64,000 nt of DNA from Streptomyces sp. CG 926 (GTDB taxonomy: Bacteria > Actinomycetota > Actinomycetes > Streptomycetales > Streptomycetaceae): the NCBI RefSeq assembly GCF_003148825.1, contig NZ_QGGZ01000002.1, positions 620,001-684,000 of the forward strand. Direction: 5' to 3'. Made by a program: the position numbers and the translations under genes. Shown one piece after another: positions 29,426 to 38,242 of this stretch. The notes beneath the pieces were generated by a model. That model was not told where the DNA came from. It saw only the letters and a list, made by a program, of their open reading frames with translations, and searched no databases. Each line of letters begins with the position of its first letter. Positions within the stretch are counted from its first letter, which is position 1.

Positions 29426-30568
29426 TCAGCCTCCGGAGGTGTCCAGTTCAGCGTCCTCGCTCACACCCGCGCAGTCGTACGGGTCCTTCAGCCAGCCGTC
29501 CGGCAGGACAACTCGGTTGTTTCCGGACGTCCGACCGCGAGGCCCGTCCGCGCTGTCCGGCCATGCTTGATCCAGATCGAGCTCGCTCAGATGAGCGTCC
29601 AACTCGGCCAGGGAGGAGGTGACGGCGAGCTTCTTGCGCATCTCCGAGCCCACCGAGAAGCCCTTGAGGTACCAGGCCACGTGCTTACGGAAGTCGATCA
29701 CCCCGCGCGCCTCGTCGCCGATCCACTCCCCCAGCAGCTGGGCGTGGCGGTGCATGGTGGTGGCCACCTCGCGCAGGGTGGGCTTGTGGAAGTCCTCGGG
29801 GCGCCCCTCGAAGGCCGCCACCAGGTCGTTGAACAGCCACGGCCGCCCCAGGCAGCCACGGCCCACGACCACGCCGTCGCAGCCGGTCTCGCGGACCATG
29901 CGCAGCGCGTCCTCGGCGCACCAGATGTCACCGTTGCCGAGCACGGGGATCTCCGGCACGTGCTCCTTGAGCCGCGCGATGGCGTCCCAGTCGGCGGTGC
30001 CGCCGTAGTGCTGGGCGGTGGTCCGGCCGTGCAGGGCTATGGCGGTGACGCCCTCCTCGACGGCGATGCGGCCCGCGTCGAGGTAGGTGAGGTGCTCGTC
30101 GTTGATGCCCTTGCGCATCTTCATCGTGACCGGCAGGTCACCGGCGCCCGCGACGGCCTCGCGCAGGATCGCGCGCAGCAGGTTGCGCTTGTACGGGAGG
30201 GCCGAGCCGCCGCCCTTGCGGGTCACCTTGGGGACGGGGCAGCCGAAGTTGAGGTCGATGTGGTCGGCGCGGTCCTCTTCGACGATCATGCGGACCGCCT
30301 TGCCGACCGTGGTCGGGTCCACCCCGTACAGCTGAATCGAGCGAGGCTTCTCGGTCTCGTCGAAGTGGATCAGCTGCATGGTCTTCTCGTTGCGCTCGAC
30401 CAGGGCGCGGGTCGTGATCATCTCGCTCACGAACAGCCCCTTGCCGCCCGAGAACTCCCGGCAGAGGGTACGGAACGGGGCATTGGTGATGCCGGCCATG
30501 GGTGCGAGCACCACCGGGGGCTGCACGGTGTGCGGGCCGATCGCGAGCGGCGGAGGGAGCGTGGTCAT
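29426..30568 (-). CDS. dusB: tRNA-dihydrouridine synthase
   Basis: 380 residues from ATG 30568. TIM-barrel FMN enzyme with the Dus motifs VVLAPMAGITNAPFR near residue 20, HIDLNFGCPVPKVTRKGGGSAL (catalytic Cys near residue 105), TMKMRKG, IALHGRT and PVLGNGDIW. It reduces uridines in tRNA D-loops with NADPH. The frame remains open upstream, antisense to the MFS gene, but homologue-like sequence starts at TTLPPPLAIGPHTV. It is divergent from the MFS gene with a 51-base gap. Confidence 0.95.
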   Translation of the reverse strand: MTTLPPPLAIGPHTVQPPVVLAPMAGITNAPFRTLCREFSGGKGLFVSEMITTRALVERNEKTMQLIHFDETEKPRSIQLYGVDPTTVGKAVRMIVEEDRADHIDLNFGCPVPKVTRKGGGSALPYKRNLLRAILREAVAGAGDLPVTMKMRKGINDEHLTYLDAGRIAVEEGVTAIALHGRTTAQHYGGTADWDAIARLKEHVPEIPVLGNGDIWCAEDALRMVRETGCDGVVVGRGCLGRPWLFNDLVAAFEGRPEDFHKPTLREVATTMHRHAQLLGEWIGDEARGVIDFRKHVAWYLKGFSVGSEMRKKLAVTSSLAELDAHLSELDLDQAWPDSADGPRGRTSGNNRVVLPDGWLKDPYDCAGVSEDAELDTSGG

Positions 30569-30619
30569 CCGCCCATTGTCCCGCATGCCGAGGGGGTGAG
30601 GGGGACGTAGCATCGGCGC

Positions 30620-32068
30620 ATGATCGAGCCGAGTCCCCGGCAGCGCACGCTCGTCCTCGCGATCTGCTGCATGAGCCTGCTGATCGTCAGTCTCGACAAC
30701 ACCGTGCTCAACGTCGCGCTGCCCTCGATGCGCCGCGACCTGGACGCCTCGGTCGCGGGGCTGCAGTGGAGCATCGACGCCTACACCCTGGTGCTGGCCT
30801 CGCTGCTGATGCTCGCGGGCTCGACGGCGGACCGGATCGGGCGCCGCAAGGTGTTCGTCGCCGGTCTGGTGGCCTTCACCGGCGGCTCGCTGCTCTGCTC
30901 GCTGGCTCCCAGCCTCAACTGGCTCATCGTCTTCCGGATGGTCCAGGCGGTCGGCGGCGCGATGCTCAACCCCGTGGCGATGTCGATCATCACCAACACC
31001 TTCACCGATCCCGCGGAGCGGGCCCGGGCCATCGGTGTGTGGGGTGCGGTCGGGGGCATCTCCATGGCGGCCGGCCCCTTGATCGGCGGGGTGCTGGTGG
31101 ACTCCGTGGGCTGGCGCTCGATCTTCCTGATCAACCTGCCGATCGGTCTGGCGGCGTTGGTGCTGACCCTGCGGCACATCACCGAGTCCAGGGCGGCCCG
31201 GCCGCGCCGCCCGGACCCACTGGGCCAGGTGCTGGTCATCGCCCTGCTGGGCAGTCTGACGTACGGGATCATCGAGGCCCCGGCCGCCGGCTGGCGCTCG
31301 CCGTTGATCATGGGGTGCGCGGTGGTGGCCGTCGCGGCGTTCCTGGGGCTGCTGATCCACGAGCCCCGCTGCAAGGAGCCGCTGATCGATCTCCGGTTCT
31401 TCCGGAGCGCGCCCTTCAGCGGCTCGACCGTGATCGCGATCAGCGCCTTCGCCGGGCTGGCCGGCTTCCTCTTCCTGAACACGCTGTACCTCCAGGACGT
31501 ACGGGGGCTCAGCGCCCTGCACGCCGGGCTCTACATGCTGCCGATGGCCGGCCTGACCGTGCTCTTCGCGCCGCTGGCCGGGCGGCTGGTGGGCAGTCGT
31601 GGGCCGCGGATCTGCCTGCTGATCGCGGGCGTGGCGATGGCGTCGAGCGGGCTGCTGTTCGCCCTGTTCGAGGCCGAGACGTCCAACCCGCTGCTGTTCG
31701 CCGGGTACATGCTGTTCGGGCTGGGCTTCGGCATGGTGAACGCGCCGATCACCAATACGGCGGTGTCCGGGATGCCCCGCTCCCAGGCCGGGGTCGCGGC
31801 CGCCATCGCCTCCACCAGCCGGCAGACCGGCGGCACCTTGGGCGTGGCGGTGATCGGCTCGGTGCTCGCGGCCGGGCTGGCGAACGGCTCCGATTTCTCC
31901 GGGGCGGCCCAGCCGGCCTGGTGGATCATCACGATCTGCGGGCTGCTCGTCCTGATCGTGGGCGCGGCGACGAGCGGCGCGTGGGCCCGGGCGACGGCGG
32001 AGCGGACCGCCCGCACCCTGGAGGAGTCGGCCGGCGCCCCGGCGACGACGGGTTCGCCGCGCGGCTGA
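30620..32068 (+). CDS. MFS transporter, DHA2 (EmrB/QacA) family
   Basis: 482 residues with about 14 hydrophobic segments. N-terminal motif LDNTVLNVALPSMRRDL, motif A-like GSTADRIGRRKVFVAG near residue 70, and motif C-like GGISMAAGPLIGGVLVDSVGWRSIFLINLP near residue 150 mark a proton-driven drug antiporter. It would export a drug or secondary metabolite; the substrate is unknown. A short Arg/Thr-rich cytoplasmic tail ends the protein. No regulator is directly adjacent, but the operator-like palindrome at 32238 lies 170 bases after its stop. Confidence 0.93.
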   Translation: MIEPSPRQRTLVLAICCMSLLIVSLDNTVLNVALPSMRRDLDASVAGLQWSIDAYTLVLASLLMLAGSTADRIGRRKVFVAGLVAFTGGSLLCSLAPSLNWLIVFRMVQAVGGAMLNPVAMSIITNTFTDPAERARAIGVWGAVGGISMAAGPLIGGVLVDSVGWRSIFLINLPIGLAALVLTLRHITESRAARPRRPDPLGQVLVIALLGSLTYGIIEAPAAGWRSPLIMGCAVVAVAAFLGLLIHEPRCKEPLIDLRFFRSAPFSGSTVIAISAFAGLAGFLFLNTLYLQDVRGLSALHAGLYMLPMAGLTVLFAPLAGRLVGSRGPRICLLIAGVAMASSGLLFALFEAETSNPLLFAGYMLFGLGFGMVNAPITNTAVSGMPRSQAGVAAAIASTSRQTGGTLGVAVIGSVLAAGLANGSDFSGAAQPAWWIITICGLLVLIVGAATSGAWARATAERTARTLEESAGAPATTGSPRG

Positions 32069-32237
32069 AGGCCGTCCCGCCGGCCGGGTCGGCCGACCGG
32101 CCTGCGGTCGACACGCACCCGTGAAGATGCCGTTCTCGACCCTCGCACCCCGTCGAGGGCGGCGTTCGTCCTGCGCGCGGCCGGCTCCGCCCGAGTCGCC
32201 GGACACCCTCACCACCCATATCGCCGGATCCCGACAC

Positions 32238-32273
32238 TGACGAGTGACAGATATTGAAATCTGTCACTCGTCA
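32238..32273. promoter_or_regulatory. Perfect operator-like palindrome upstream of the aldo/keto reductase
   Basis: Arms TGACGAGTGACAGAT and ATCTGTCACTCGTCA (15 bp, perfect) around ATTGAA. The centre contains TTGAAA (32254-32259), a plausible -35 element; 17 bases on, CATTCT (32277-32282) could be a weak -10, placing transcription start at or next to ATG 32289. A repressor bound here would block the promoter. The TetR protein encoded at 33375 is the likely ligand. Confidence 0.75.
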
Positions 32274-32288
32274 TGCCATTCTCGTTCC

Positions 32289-33353
32289 ATGACGAAGAAC
32301 GAGAACACCTCCTTCAGCGCGACCACCGACCGCCGCACCCTCGGCAGCACCGGCCCCACCGTCTTCCCGCTCGGGCTGGGCTGCATGGGGATGTCCGCCC
32401 TTTACGGCGAGGCGGATCGCGCCGAATCCATCGCGACCATCCACGCCTACCTGGACGCCGCCCCCGACGGCACGCACACGCTGTTGGACACCGGCGACTT
32501 CTACGGCATGGGGCACAACGAACTGCTGATCAGCGAGGCCCTGCGCACGGCCCCCGCCGAGGCCCGCGATCGGGCGCTGACCAGCGTCAAGTTCGGCGCG
32601 CTGCGTACGGTCGAGGGCGGCTTCACCGGCTACGACGGCCGGCCGGAGGCCGTCAAGAACTTCCTGGCCTACTCGCTCCAGCGGCTCGGCCGGGACCACA
32701 TCGACATCTACCGGATCGCGCGCGTGGACCCGGACGTGCCGATCGAGGAGACCGTCGGAGCCATCGCCGAAGCGGTCGAGGCGGGGCACGTACGCCACAT
32801 CGGCCTCTCGGAGGTCGGCGCCGACACCCTGCGCCGGGCCGCCGCCGTGGCCCCGATCTCCGACCTCCAGATCGAGTACTCACTGATCTCCCGCGGCATC
32901 GAGGCCGAGATCCTGCCGACCGCCCGCGAGCTCGGCATCGGGATCACCGCGTACGGGGTGCTGTCCCGCGGCCTGATCAGTGGCCACTTCACCCGAGACC
33001 GCGCACTGGCCCCGGGCGACTTCCGCGGCATGAGCCCCCGCTTCCAGGGCGACAATCTCGACCGGAACCTCGACCTCGTGGACGCGCTGCGCAAGGTGGC
33101 CGAGGGCAAGGGCGTGAGCGTCGCCCAGACCGCGATCGCCTGGGTGCTCGCGCAGGGACCGCGGCACGGGGTCGACATCGTGCCGCTGGTGGGCGCCCGG
33201 CGTCGGGACCGGCTCGCCGAGGCACTGGGTGCCATGAACGTCACCCTCGACGCCGCCGACCTGGCCGCCGTCGAGGAGGCCGTCCCGGCGGGCTCGGCGG
33301 CCGGGGAGAGGTATCCGGCGGCCCAGATGGCCCACCTCGACAGTGAGCACTGA
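32289..33353 (+). CDS. Aldo/keto reductase
   Basis: 354 residues, (beta/alpha)8 AKR fold. Start at ATG 32289; no ribosome site precedes it and the promoter elements suggest a leaderless mRNA. Motifs: LGLGCMGMSALYG, Asp and Tyr of the tetrad in LLDTGDFYG near residue 70, Lys in TSVKFGALR near residue 100, and the NADPH-binding end GVDIVPLVGARRRDRLAEALGA. The position that normally holds the tetrad His (LHRVD) reads YRIARVDPD. It reduces aldehydes or ketones with NADPH. The TetR gene follows 21 bases later, so the pair is probably one autoregulated operon. Confidence 0.92.
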   Translation: MTKNENTSFSATTDRRTLGSTGPTVFPLGLGCMGMSALYGEADRAESIATIHAYLDAAPDGTHTLLDTGDFYGMGHNELLISEALRTAPAEARDRALTSVKFGALRTVEGGFTGYDGRPEAVKNFLAYSLQRLGRDHIDIYRIARVDPDVPIEETVGAIAEAVEAGHVRHIGLSEVGADTLRRAAAVAPISDLQIEYSLISRGIEAEILPTARELGIGITAYGVLSRGLISGHFTRDRALAPGDFRGMSPRFQGDNLDRNLDLVDALRKVAEGKGVSVAQTAIAWVLAQGPRHGVDIVPLVGARRRDRLAEALGAMNVTLDAADLAAVEEAVPAGSAAGERYPAAQMAHLDSEH

Positions 33354-33374
33354 GCTGACGGTACGGTCGTACCC

Positions 33375-33968
33375 ATGTCCCCCGCTGCTGCCGAGCCCCT
33401 GACTCCCGAGCGCATCCTCGCGACCACCGAGGAGGTGCTGCGCCGCTTCGGTCCCACGAAGGCGACCGTGGTGGACGTGGCCCGCGCCCTGGGCGTCAGC
33501 CACGGCAGCGTGTATCGGCACTTCCCGTCGAAGGCGGCGCTGCGCGAGGCCGTCACGGACCGCTGGCTCGCCAGGAGCGTGGTCATGCTGGAGGAGATCG
33601 CCTCGGCTCCCACCGGGAGCGCCTCCTCCAAGCTGGAGGCGTGGCTGGAGGCCCTCTTCGCGGCCAAGCGCCACAAGGCGGGCGACGACCCGGAGCTGTT
33701 CGCCACCTACACCGTGCTGCTCGCCGAGAACAGCGGCGTGGTCGACGCGCATCTGACCGAGCTGATCGACCAGCTGGGCCGGATCATCGCCGAGGGCGTC
33801 GCGGCGGGCTCGCTCGCCGCCGACGACGTACCGGCGGCGGCCCGCGCGGTGTTCGACGCCACCGGTCGCTTCCACGACCCGCAGTACGCGGCCGACTGGC
33901 TCTCGCCGACGATCATCACAGAGTTCGAGGCGGTCACCGCCCTCGTGCTCCGGGGTCTGCGCGCCTGA
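33375..33968 (+). CDS. TetR family transcriptional regulator
   Basis: 197 residues. N-terminal HTH: ILATTEEVLRRFGPTKATVVDVARALGVSHGSVYRHFPSKAALREAV, with the typical VYRHFPSK recognition-helix end near residue 45. The C-terminal ligand domain ends in PTIITEFEAVTALVLRGL. It is probably cotranscribed with the aldo/keto reductase and likely represses that promoter by binding the 36-bp palindrome at 32238-32273; an electrophilic aldehyde or similar compound would be the inducer. The binding partner is inference from position and symmetry. Confidence 0.93.
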   Translation: MSPAAAEPLTPERILATTEEVLRRFGPTKATVVDVARALGVSHGSVYRHFPSKAALREAVTDRWLARSVVMLEEIASAPTGSASSKLEAWLEALFAAKRHKAGDDPELFATYTVLLAENSGVVDAHLTELIDQLGRIIAEGVAAGSLAADDVPAAARAVFDATGRFHDPQYAADWLSPTIITEFEAVTALVLRGLRA

Positions 33969-34105
33969 CGCGGGCCGGCCGGCATCCGGAAGCAGTCGGT
34001 CCGGACGATTTGATGATCATTTTGGACCTTCTGGGTTGTTCGCGTCCCGTCAAAGTCCTTACGGTCCCCCTACCGCACGTCATCAGGCACGCCCCAGGGG
34101 GAATC

Positions 34106-34807
34106 TTGTCCACACCAGCAACTCAAGACGCACGGCCGGCACCTCCGAAGCGCTCGGGTGGTGCGGCCGCCCTCGGTTGGATCCTGACCATCGGGCTCAA
34201 CGTGGTCGCGCCGATCATCACGTACAACGTGCTGACCGAGGACCACGGCATGAGCGAGTTCTCCGCGCTGCTGATCAGCAGCGCCTGGCCGGTGCTCGAC
34301 AGCGTTATCAGCGTGGCCTGGCGGCGCAAGCTCGACGAGTTCGCCGTCGTCACCATGGTGTTCCTGGTGATCACCGCCGTCGTCTCGCTGGTCGGCGCGC
34401 ACTCGGCCCGCGCCCTGCTCATCAAGGACTCGGGGGTCACCGGGCTGTTCGGGCTGCTCTGCCTCGGGACGCTGCTCGCGCCGCGCCCGCTGATGTTCTA
34501 CTTCGGCCGTAAGTTCGCCACCGACGGCACCCCGGAGAGCACCGCCTGGTGGAACGGCCTGTGGCAGTACGAGGGCTTCCGCACCACCATGAACCGGATG
34601 ACGCTGGTGTGGGGCGTCACCTACGTCGCCGAGGCCCTCGTCCGCGTCGTCCTCGCCTACCTACTGCCCACCAAGACCATGGTGGTGGTCAGTCCGATCA
34701 TGATCTACGTGGTGCTGGGCGCGCTCGGCGTATGGACCGCCCTGTACGGGAAGCGGTCCCAGGCCGAGGGAGAGCGCCGCGCCGCCGAGGCCGCGGCGAC
34801 CTCCTGA
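34106..34807 (+). CDS. VC0807 family membrane protein
   Basis: 233 residues from TTG 34106, chosen for GGGGGA 5 bases upstream and a Pro-rich cytosolic start (STPATQDARPAPPKR). About five membrane segments: WILTIGLNVVAPIITYNVLT, FAVVTMVFLVITAVVSLVGA, a central pair around GLFGLLCLGTLLAPRPLMFYF, MTLVWGVTYVAEALVRVVLAYL and MVVVSPIMIYVVLGALGVWTAL. This matches the VC0807-type conserved membrane proteins, whose function is unknown. An upstream ATG near 34013 is possible but has no ribosome site. It converges with glyS across a strong terminator. Confidence 0.83.
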   Translation: MSTPATQDARPAPPKRSGGAAALGWILTIGLNVVAPIITYNVLTEDHGMSEFSALLISSAWPVLDSVISVAWRRKLDEFAVVTMVFLVITAVVSLVGAHSARALLIKDSGVTGLFGLLCLGTLLAPRPLMFYFGRKFATDGTPESTAWWNGLWQYEGFRTTMNRMTLVWGVTYVAEALVRVVLAYLLPTKTMVVVSPIMIYVVLGALGVWTALYGKRSQAEGERRAAEAAATS

Positions 34808-34841
34808 CCCCATCCCGCCCCACCCCGCCCCACCCCGCGAA

Positions 34842-34888
34842 AAGACCGGTGGCCCGGTGCGCTGCGAGCGCACCGGGCCACCGGTCTT
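34842..34888. terminator. Bidirectional terminator between convergent genes
   Basis: Perfect 22-bp inverted repeat (from AAGACCGGTGG at the outer edge to GTGCGCT at the loop) with a 3-base loop GCG, A-rich on the left and T-containing on the right, 13 bases from the glyS stop. Confidence 0.85.
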
Positions 34889-34901
34889 CGTACGGCAGGA
34901 C

Positions 34902-36284
34902 CTAGCAGCCGAGCAGACGGCTGCCGAGGTAGGCCTGGATCTGGTCCAGGGAGACGCGCTCTTGCTTCATGGTGTCGCGCTCGCGCACGGTCACCGCGTT
35001 GTCGTCCAGGGTGTCGAAGTCGACGGTGACGCAGAACGGCGTACCGATCTCGTCCTGGCGACGGTAGCGGCGGCCGATGGCACCCGCGTCGTCGAACTCG
35101 ATGTTCCAGTTCTTGCGCAGGTCGGCGGCGAGGCCCTTGGCCTTCGGCGACAGCTGCGCGTTGCGCGACAGCGGCAGGACGGCGACCTTGATCGGGGCCA
35201 GGCGCGGGTCGAGGCGCATCACGGTGCGCTTCTCCATGACGCCCTTGGCGTTGGGGGCCTCGTCCTCGTTGTACGCGTCGAGCATGAAGGCGAGCATGGC
35301 GCGGTTGACACCGGCGGCCGGCTCGATGACGTACGGGGTGTAGCGCTCACCCGACTCCTGGTCGTGGTAGGTGAGGTTCGCACCCGAGGCCGCCGAGTGG
35401 GCCTTGAGGTCGTAGTCGGTGCGGTTGGCGACGCCTTCGAGCTCCGAGAACTCGTTACCACCGAAGTTGAAGCGGTACTCGATGTCGGCGGTGCGCTTCG
35501 AGTAGTGGGACAGCTTCTCCTTCGGGTGGTCGTACCAGCGGATGTTCTCCTCGCGGATGCCGAGGTCGCGGTACCAGTTCCACCGCTCCTGCATCCAGTA
35601 CTCCTGCCACTGCTCGTCCTCGCCCGGCTTGACGAAGAACTCCATCTCCATCTGCTCGAACTCGCGGGTGCGGAAGATGAAGTTGCCCGGAGTGATCTCG
35701 TTGCGGAAGGACTTGCCCATCTGCGCGATGCCGAAGGGCGGCTTCTTGCGCGAAGTGGTCTGCACCACGGCGAAGTTGGTGAAGATGCCCTGGGCGGTCT
35801 CGGGGCGCAGGTACGCCTTCGAGCCGGTGTCCTGGGTCGGGCCGAGGTGGGTCTCCAGCATGCCGGAGAACTGCTTGGGCTCGGTGAACTGGCCCTTCAC
35901 ACCACAGTTGGGGCAGTTGATGTCGGCAAGACCATTGGCGGGCATACGGCCGTGCTTGGCCTCGTACGCCTCTTCAAGGTGGTCCGCGCGGTGACGCTTG
36001 TGGCAGGACGTGCACTCGGTCAGCGGGTCCGAGAAGGTGGCGACGTGGCCGGAGGCCACCCACACCTCGGGGGCCAGGATCACGGAGGAGTCGATACCGA
36101 CGATGTCCTCACGCCCGGTGACCATGGCCTTCCACCACTGGCGCTTGATGTTCTCCTTGAGCTCGACACCGAGCGGGCCGTAGTCCCAGGCGGCCTTGGA
36201 GCCGCCGTAGATCTCACTGCACGGGAAAACGAAGCCACGGCGCTTGCTCAGGCTGACGATGGTTTCGATCTTGTCGGCGGCCAC
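34902..36284 (-). CDS. glyS: Glycyl-tRNA synthetase, alpha2 type
   Basis: 460 residues. Class II synthetase with motif 1-3 features: [26 protein letters not shown] at the N-terminus, [25 protein letters not shown] near 210, [21 protein letters not shown] near 325, and the anticodon-binding domain ending [14 protein letters not shown] zinc-binding set C-x2-C ... C-x2-C is visible ([15 protein letters not shown]) near residues 95-145. It charges tRNA-Gly in the cytosol. It is divergent from znuA. Confidence 0.97.
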   Translation of the reverse strand: MAADKIETIVSLSKRRGFVFPCSEIYGGSKAAWDYGPLGVELKENIKRQWWKAMVTGREDIVGIDSSVILAPEVWVASGHVATFSDPLTECTSCHKRHRADHLEEAYEAKHGRMPANGLADINCPNCGVKGQFTEPKQFSGMLETHLGPTQDTGSKAYLRPETAQGIFTNFAVVQTTSRKKPPFGIAQMGKSFRNEITPGNFIFRTREFEQMEMEFFVKPGEDEQWQEYWMQERWNWYRDLGIREENIRWYDHPKEKLSHYSKRTADIEYRFNFGGNEFSELEGVANRTDYDLKAHSAASGANLTYHDQESGERYTPYVIEPAAGVNRAMLAFMLDAYNEDEAPNAKGVMEKRTVMRLDPRLAPIKVAVLPLSRNAQLSPKAKGLAADLRKNWNIEFDDAGAIGRRYRRQDEIGTPFCVTVDFDTLDDNAVTVRERDTMKQERVSLDQIQAYLGSRLLGC

Positions 36285-36402
36285 GGTGCTCTCTTCATTA
36301 CGAGGACGAACGGCGAAGTCTTTAGATTACCGGCGCCCGCACCCCCGCTTTCAAATCGGTTCCCGTTCCAGGTCCGGCCCCCCGGGCCTCCCACCTGGGT
36401 TG

Positions 36403-36432
36403 TTGACAATCGTTTCCATCTTTGATGAAAAT
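36403..36432 (+). promoter_or_regulatory. znuA promoter overlapped by a Zur-like box
   Basis: TTGACA (36403-36408), 18-base spacer, GAAAAT (36427-36432); the predicted transcription start is at or one base before ATG 36440, so the message is probably leaderless. TGACAATCGTTTCCA (36404-36418) is an imperfect palindrome of the Streptomyces Zur-box type (TGnnAnnnnTTTnCA-like) overlapping the -35. Confidence 0.7.
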
Positions 36433-36439
36433 GGATGTC

Positions 36440-37423
36440 ATGAACGTACGCCGCCTCATACCCACCGCCGCCCTTGCCGGAGCCGTCGCCCTCGGCGCCA
36501 CGGCCCTGACCGCCTGCTCCGGAGCCGCTGCCGGCACCGGCGGCGGCAAGGACGGCAAGGTCGGCGTGACGGCATCGTTCTACCCCATGGCCTTCCTCGC
36601 CGAGCAGATCGGCAAGGACCACGTGAAGGTCGACAGCCTGACCAAGCCCGGCGTCGAACCGCACGACCTGGAGATCACTCCGAAGCAGACCGGGCGGCTC
36701 GGCGAGGCCGACGTCGTCGTCTACCTCAAGAGCCTGCAGCCCGCCGTCGACAAGGCCGTCGCCCTGTCCGGCGTGAAGAACGTCGTCGACGCCGCGACCC
36801 TGACCGAGCTGAAGGTCCACGGCTCGGCCGGCCACGACCACGGCGCCGAGGGCCACGCCGAGGGCGAGGGACACGACCATGACCACGACCACGGCGAGGC
36901 AGGCCGGGACCCGCACGTCTGGCTCGACCCCACCAAGTACGCGGAGATCGCCAAGGGGGTCGGTGCCGCCCTGGAGAAGGCCGACCCCGAGCACGCCGCG
37001 GACTACAGGAAGAACACCGACGAGCTGGTCGGCAAACTGACCGCGCTGGACTCGGAGTTCAAGGACGGTCTGAAGAACACGGCCTCCAAGACCTTCGTCA
37101 CCACCCACTCCGCCTTCGGCTACCTCGCCGAGCGCTACGGCCTCGACCAGGAGGCCATCTCCGGCGTCGACCCCGAGTCCGAGCCGAGCCCGGCCCGGAT
37201 GAAGGAACTCCAGGGCCTCGCCAAGCAGGAGAATGTCTCCACCGTGTTCTTCGAGACCCTGGCCAGCGACAAGACGGCCCGGACCCTGGCGGCGGACACC
37301 GGTCTGAGGACCGACGTCCTGGACCCGCTCGAAGGAATCACCGACAAGTCCCAGGGCGCTGACTACTTCGAGGTCATGCGGTCCAACCTGAAGAACCTCC
37401 AGAAGGCGCTCGGAGCCAAGTAG
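36440..37423 (+). CDS. znuA: Zinc ABC transporter substrate-binding lipoprotein
   Basis: 327 residues from ATG 36440. Signal peptide with lipobox ATALTAC near residue 25, so it is anchored to the outer face of the membrane. Cluster A-I fold: ASFYPMAFLAEQIGKDHVKV, GVEPHDLEITPKQ (zinc His), TTHSAFGYLAERYGL, and FFETLASDKTARTLA. A His/Asp/Glu-rich loop typical of zinc binders lies near residues 132-155 (HDHGAEGHAEGEGHDHDHDH). In-frame starts at 36422, 36425 and 36431 overlap the predicted -10 and are less likely. It heads the znuACB-zur cluster. Confidence 0.95.
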   Translation: MNVRRLIPTAALAGAVALGATALTACSGAAAGTGGGKDGKVGVTASFYPMAFLAEQIGKDHVKVDSLTKPGVEPHDLEITPKQTGRLGEADVVVYLKSLQPAVDKAVALSGVKNVVDAATLTELKVHGSAGHDHGAEGHAEGEGHDHDHDHGEAGRDPHVWLDPTKYAEIAKGVGAALEKADPEHAADYRKNTDELVGKLTALDSEFKDGLKNTASKTFVTTHSAFGYLAERYGLDQEAISGVDPESEPSPARMKELQGLAKQENVSTVFFETLASDKTARTLAADTGLRTDVLDPLEGITDKSQGADYFEVMRSNLKNLQKALGAK

Positions 37424-38242
37424 ATGACAGCAGCAACGGAGGCGCGAGCCATGCAGTCGACGCCGGCACAGTCAGCGGACCAGCCCGTCATATCCCTGCG
37501 CGGGGCCACGGCCTCGCTCGGCTCGCGCCCCGTGCTGCGCGGCGTCGACCTGACCGTCCGACCCGGCGAGGTCGTCGCCCTGCTCGGCGCCAACGGCTCC
37601 GGCAAGTCCACGGCCGTGCGCGCCGTGGTCGGCCAGGTCCCCCTGACCGACGGCGAGCTGTCCCTCTTCGGCACCGAGTTCAAGCGCTTCCGCTCGTGGT
37701 CGCGCATCGGGTACGTCCCGCAGCGCACCACGGCGGCCGGTGGGGTCCCCGCCACCGTCCGCGAGGTCGTTTCCGCCGGCCGGCTGGCCCGCTCCCGCTT
37801 CGGGATCCTGCGCAAGGCCGACAAGGCCGCGGTCGAGCGCGCTCTGGCCCTGCTCGACATGGAGCAGTACGCCTCCTCCTCGGTCAACGCCCTCTCCGGC
37901 GGCCAGCACCAGCGGGTGCTCATCGCCCGGGCGCTCGCCGTCGAACCCGAACTGCTGATCATGGACGAGCCGATGGCGGGCGTGGACCTCGCCAACCAGG
38001 AGGTCCTCGCGAACGCCCTGCGCGCGCAGAAGGCCCTCGGCACCACCCTCCTGCTCGTCCTGCACGAACTGGGCCCGCTGGAGCCCCTGATCGACCGGGC
38101 CGTCGTCCTGCGCGACGGCTGTGTGGTCCACGACGGGCCGCCCCCGGAGGCCGTGGGACAGCACGCGCTGCCCGGCCACGACCACGTACACCCCCACGCG
38201 GCGCACGACGCCGAGCCCCTGCGGACGGGACTGCTGAGCTGA
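37424..38242 (+). CDS. znuC: Zinc ABC transporter ATP-binding protein
   Basis: 272 residues from ATG 37424, directly after the znuA stop with GGAG upstream; ATG 37451 has an even better GGAGG at 8 bases and would give 263 residues. Walker A LLGANGSGKSTAVRAV, signature LSGGQHQRVLIARALA, Walker B ELLIMDEPMAGVD and H-loop LVLHELG. The C-terminal tail is His-rich (GQHALPGHDHVHPHAAHD), which may sense or buffer zinc. It powers the ZnuB permease. The last base of the stop codon is the first base of znuB. Confidence 0.95.
   Translation: MTAATEARAMQSTPAQSADQPVISLRGATASLGSRPVLRGVDLTVRPGEVVALLGANGSGKSTAVRAVVGQVPLTDGELSLFGTEFKRFRSWSRIGYVPQRTTAAGGVPATVREVVSAGRLARSRFGILRKADKAAVERALALLDMEQYASSSVNALSGGQHQRVLIARALAVEPELLIMDEPMAGVDLANQEVLANALRAQKALGTTLLLVLHELGPLEPLIDRAVVLRDGCVVHDGPPPEAVGQHALPGHDHVHPHAAHDAEPLRTGLLS

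Noticed and set aside
30502..32124. Long frames overlapping the MFS gene and the 929-residue extension upstream of dusB
   Set aside because: They are shadows; the 14-helix MFS protein explains the region and DusB begins at 30568.
36285..36402. T-box riboswitch before glyS
   Set aside because: No T-box (TGGN-type) sequence or specifier loop is visible in the short leader; only a TAATCT-like -10 is seen.
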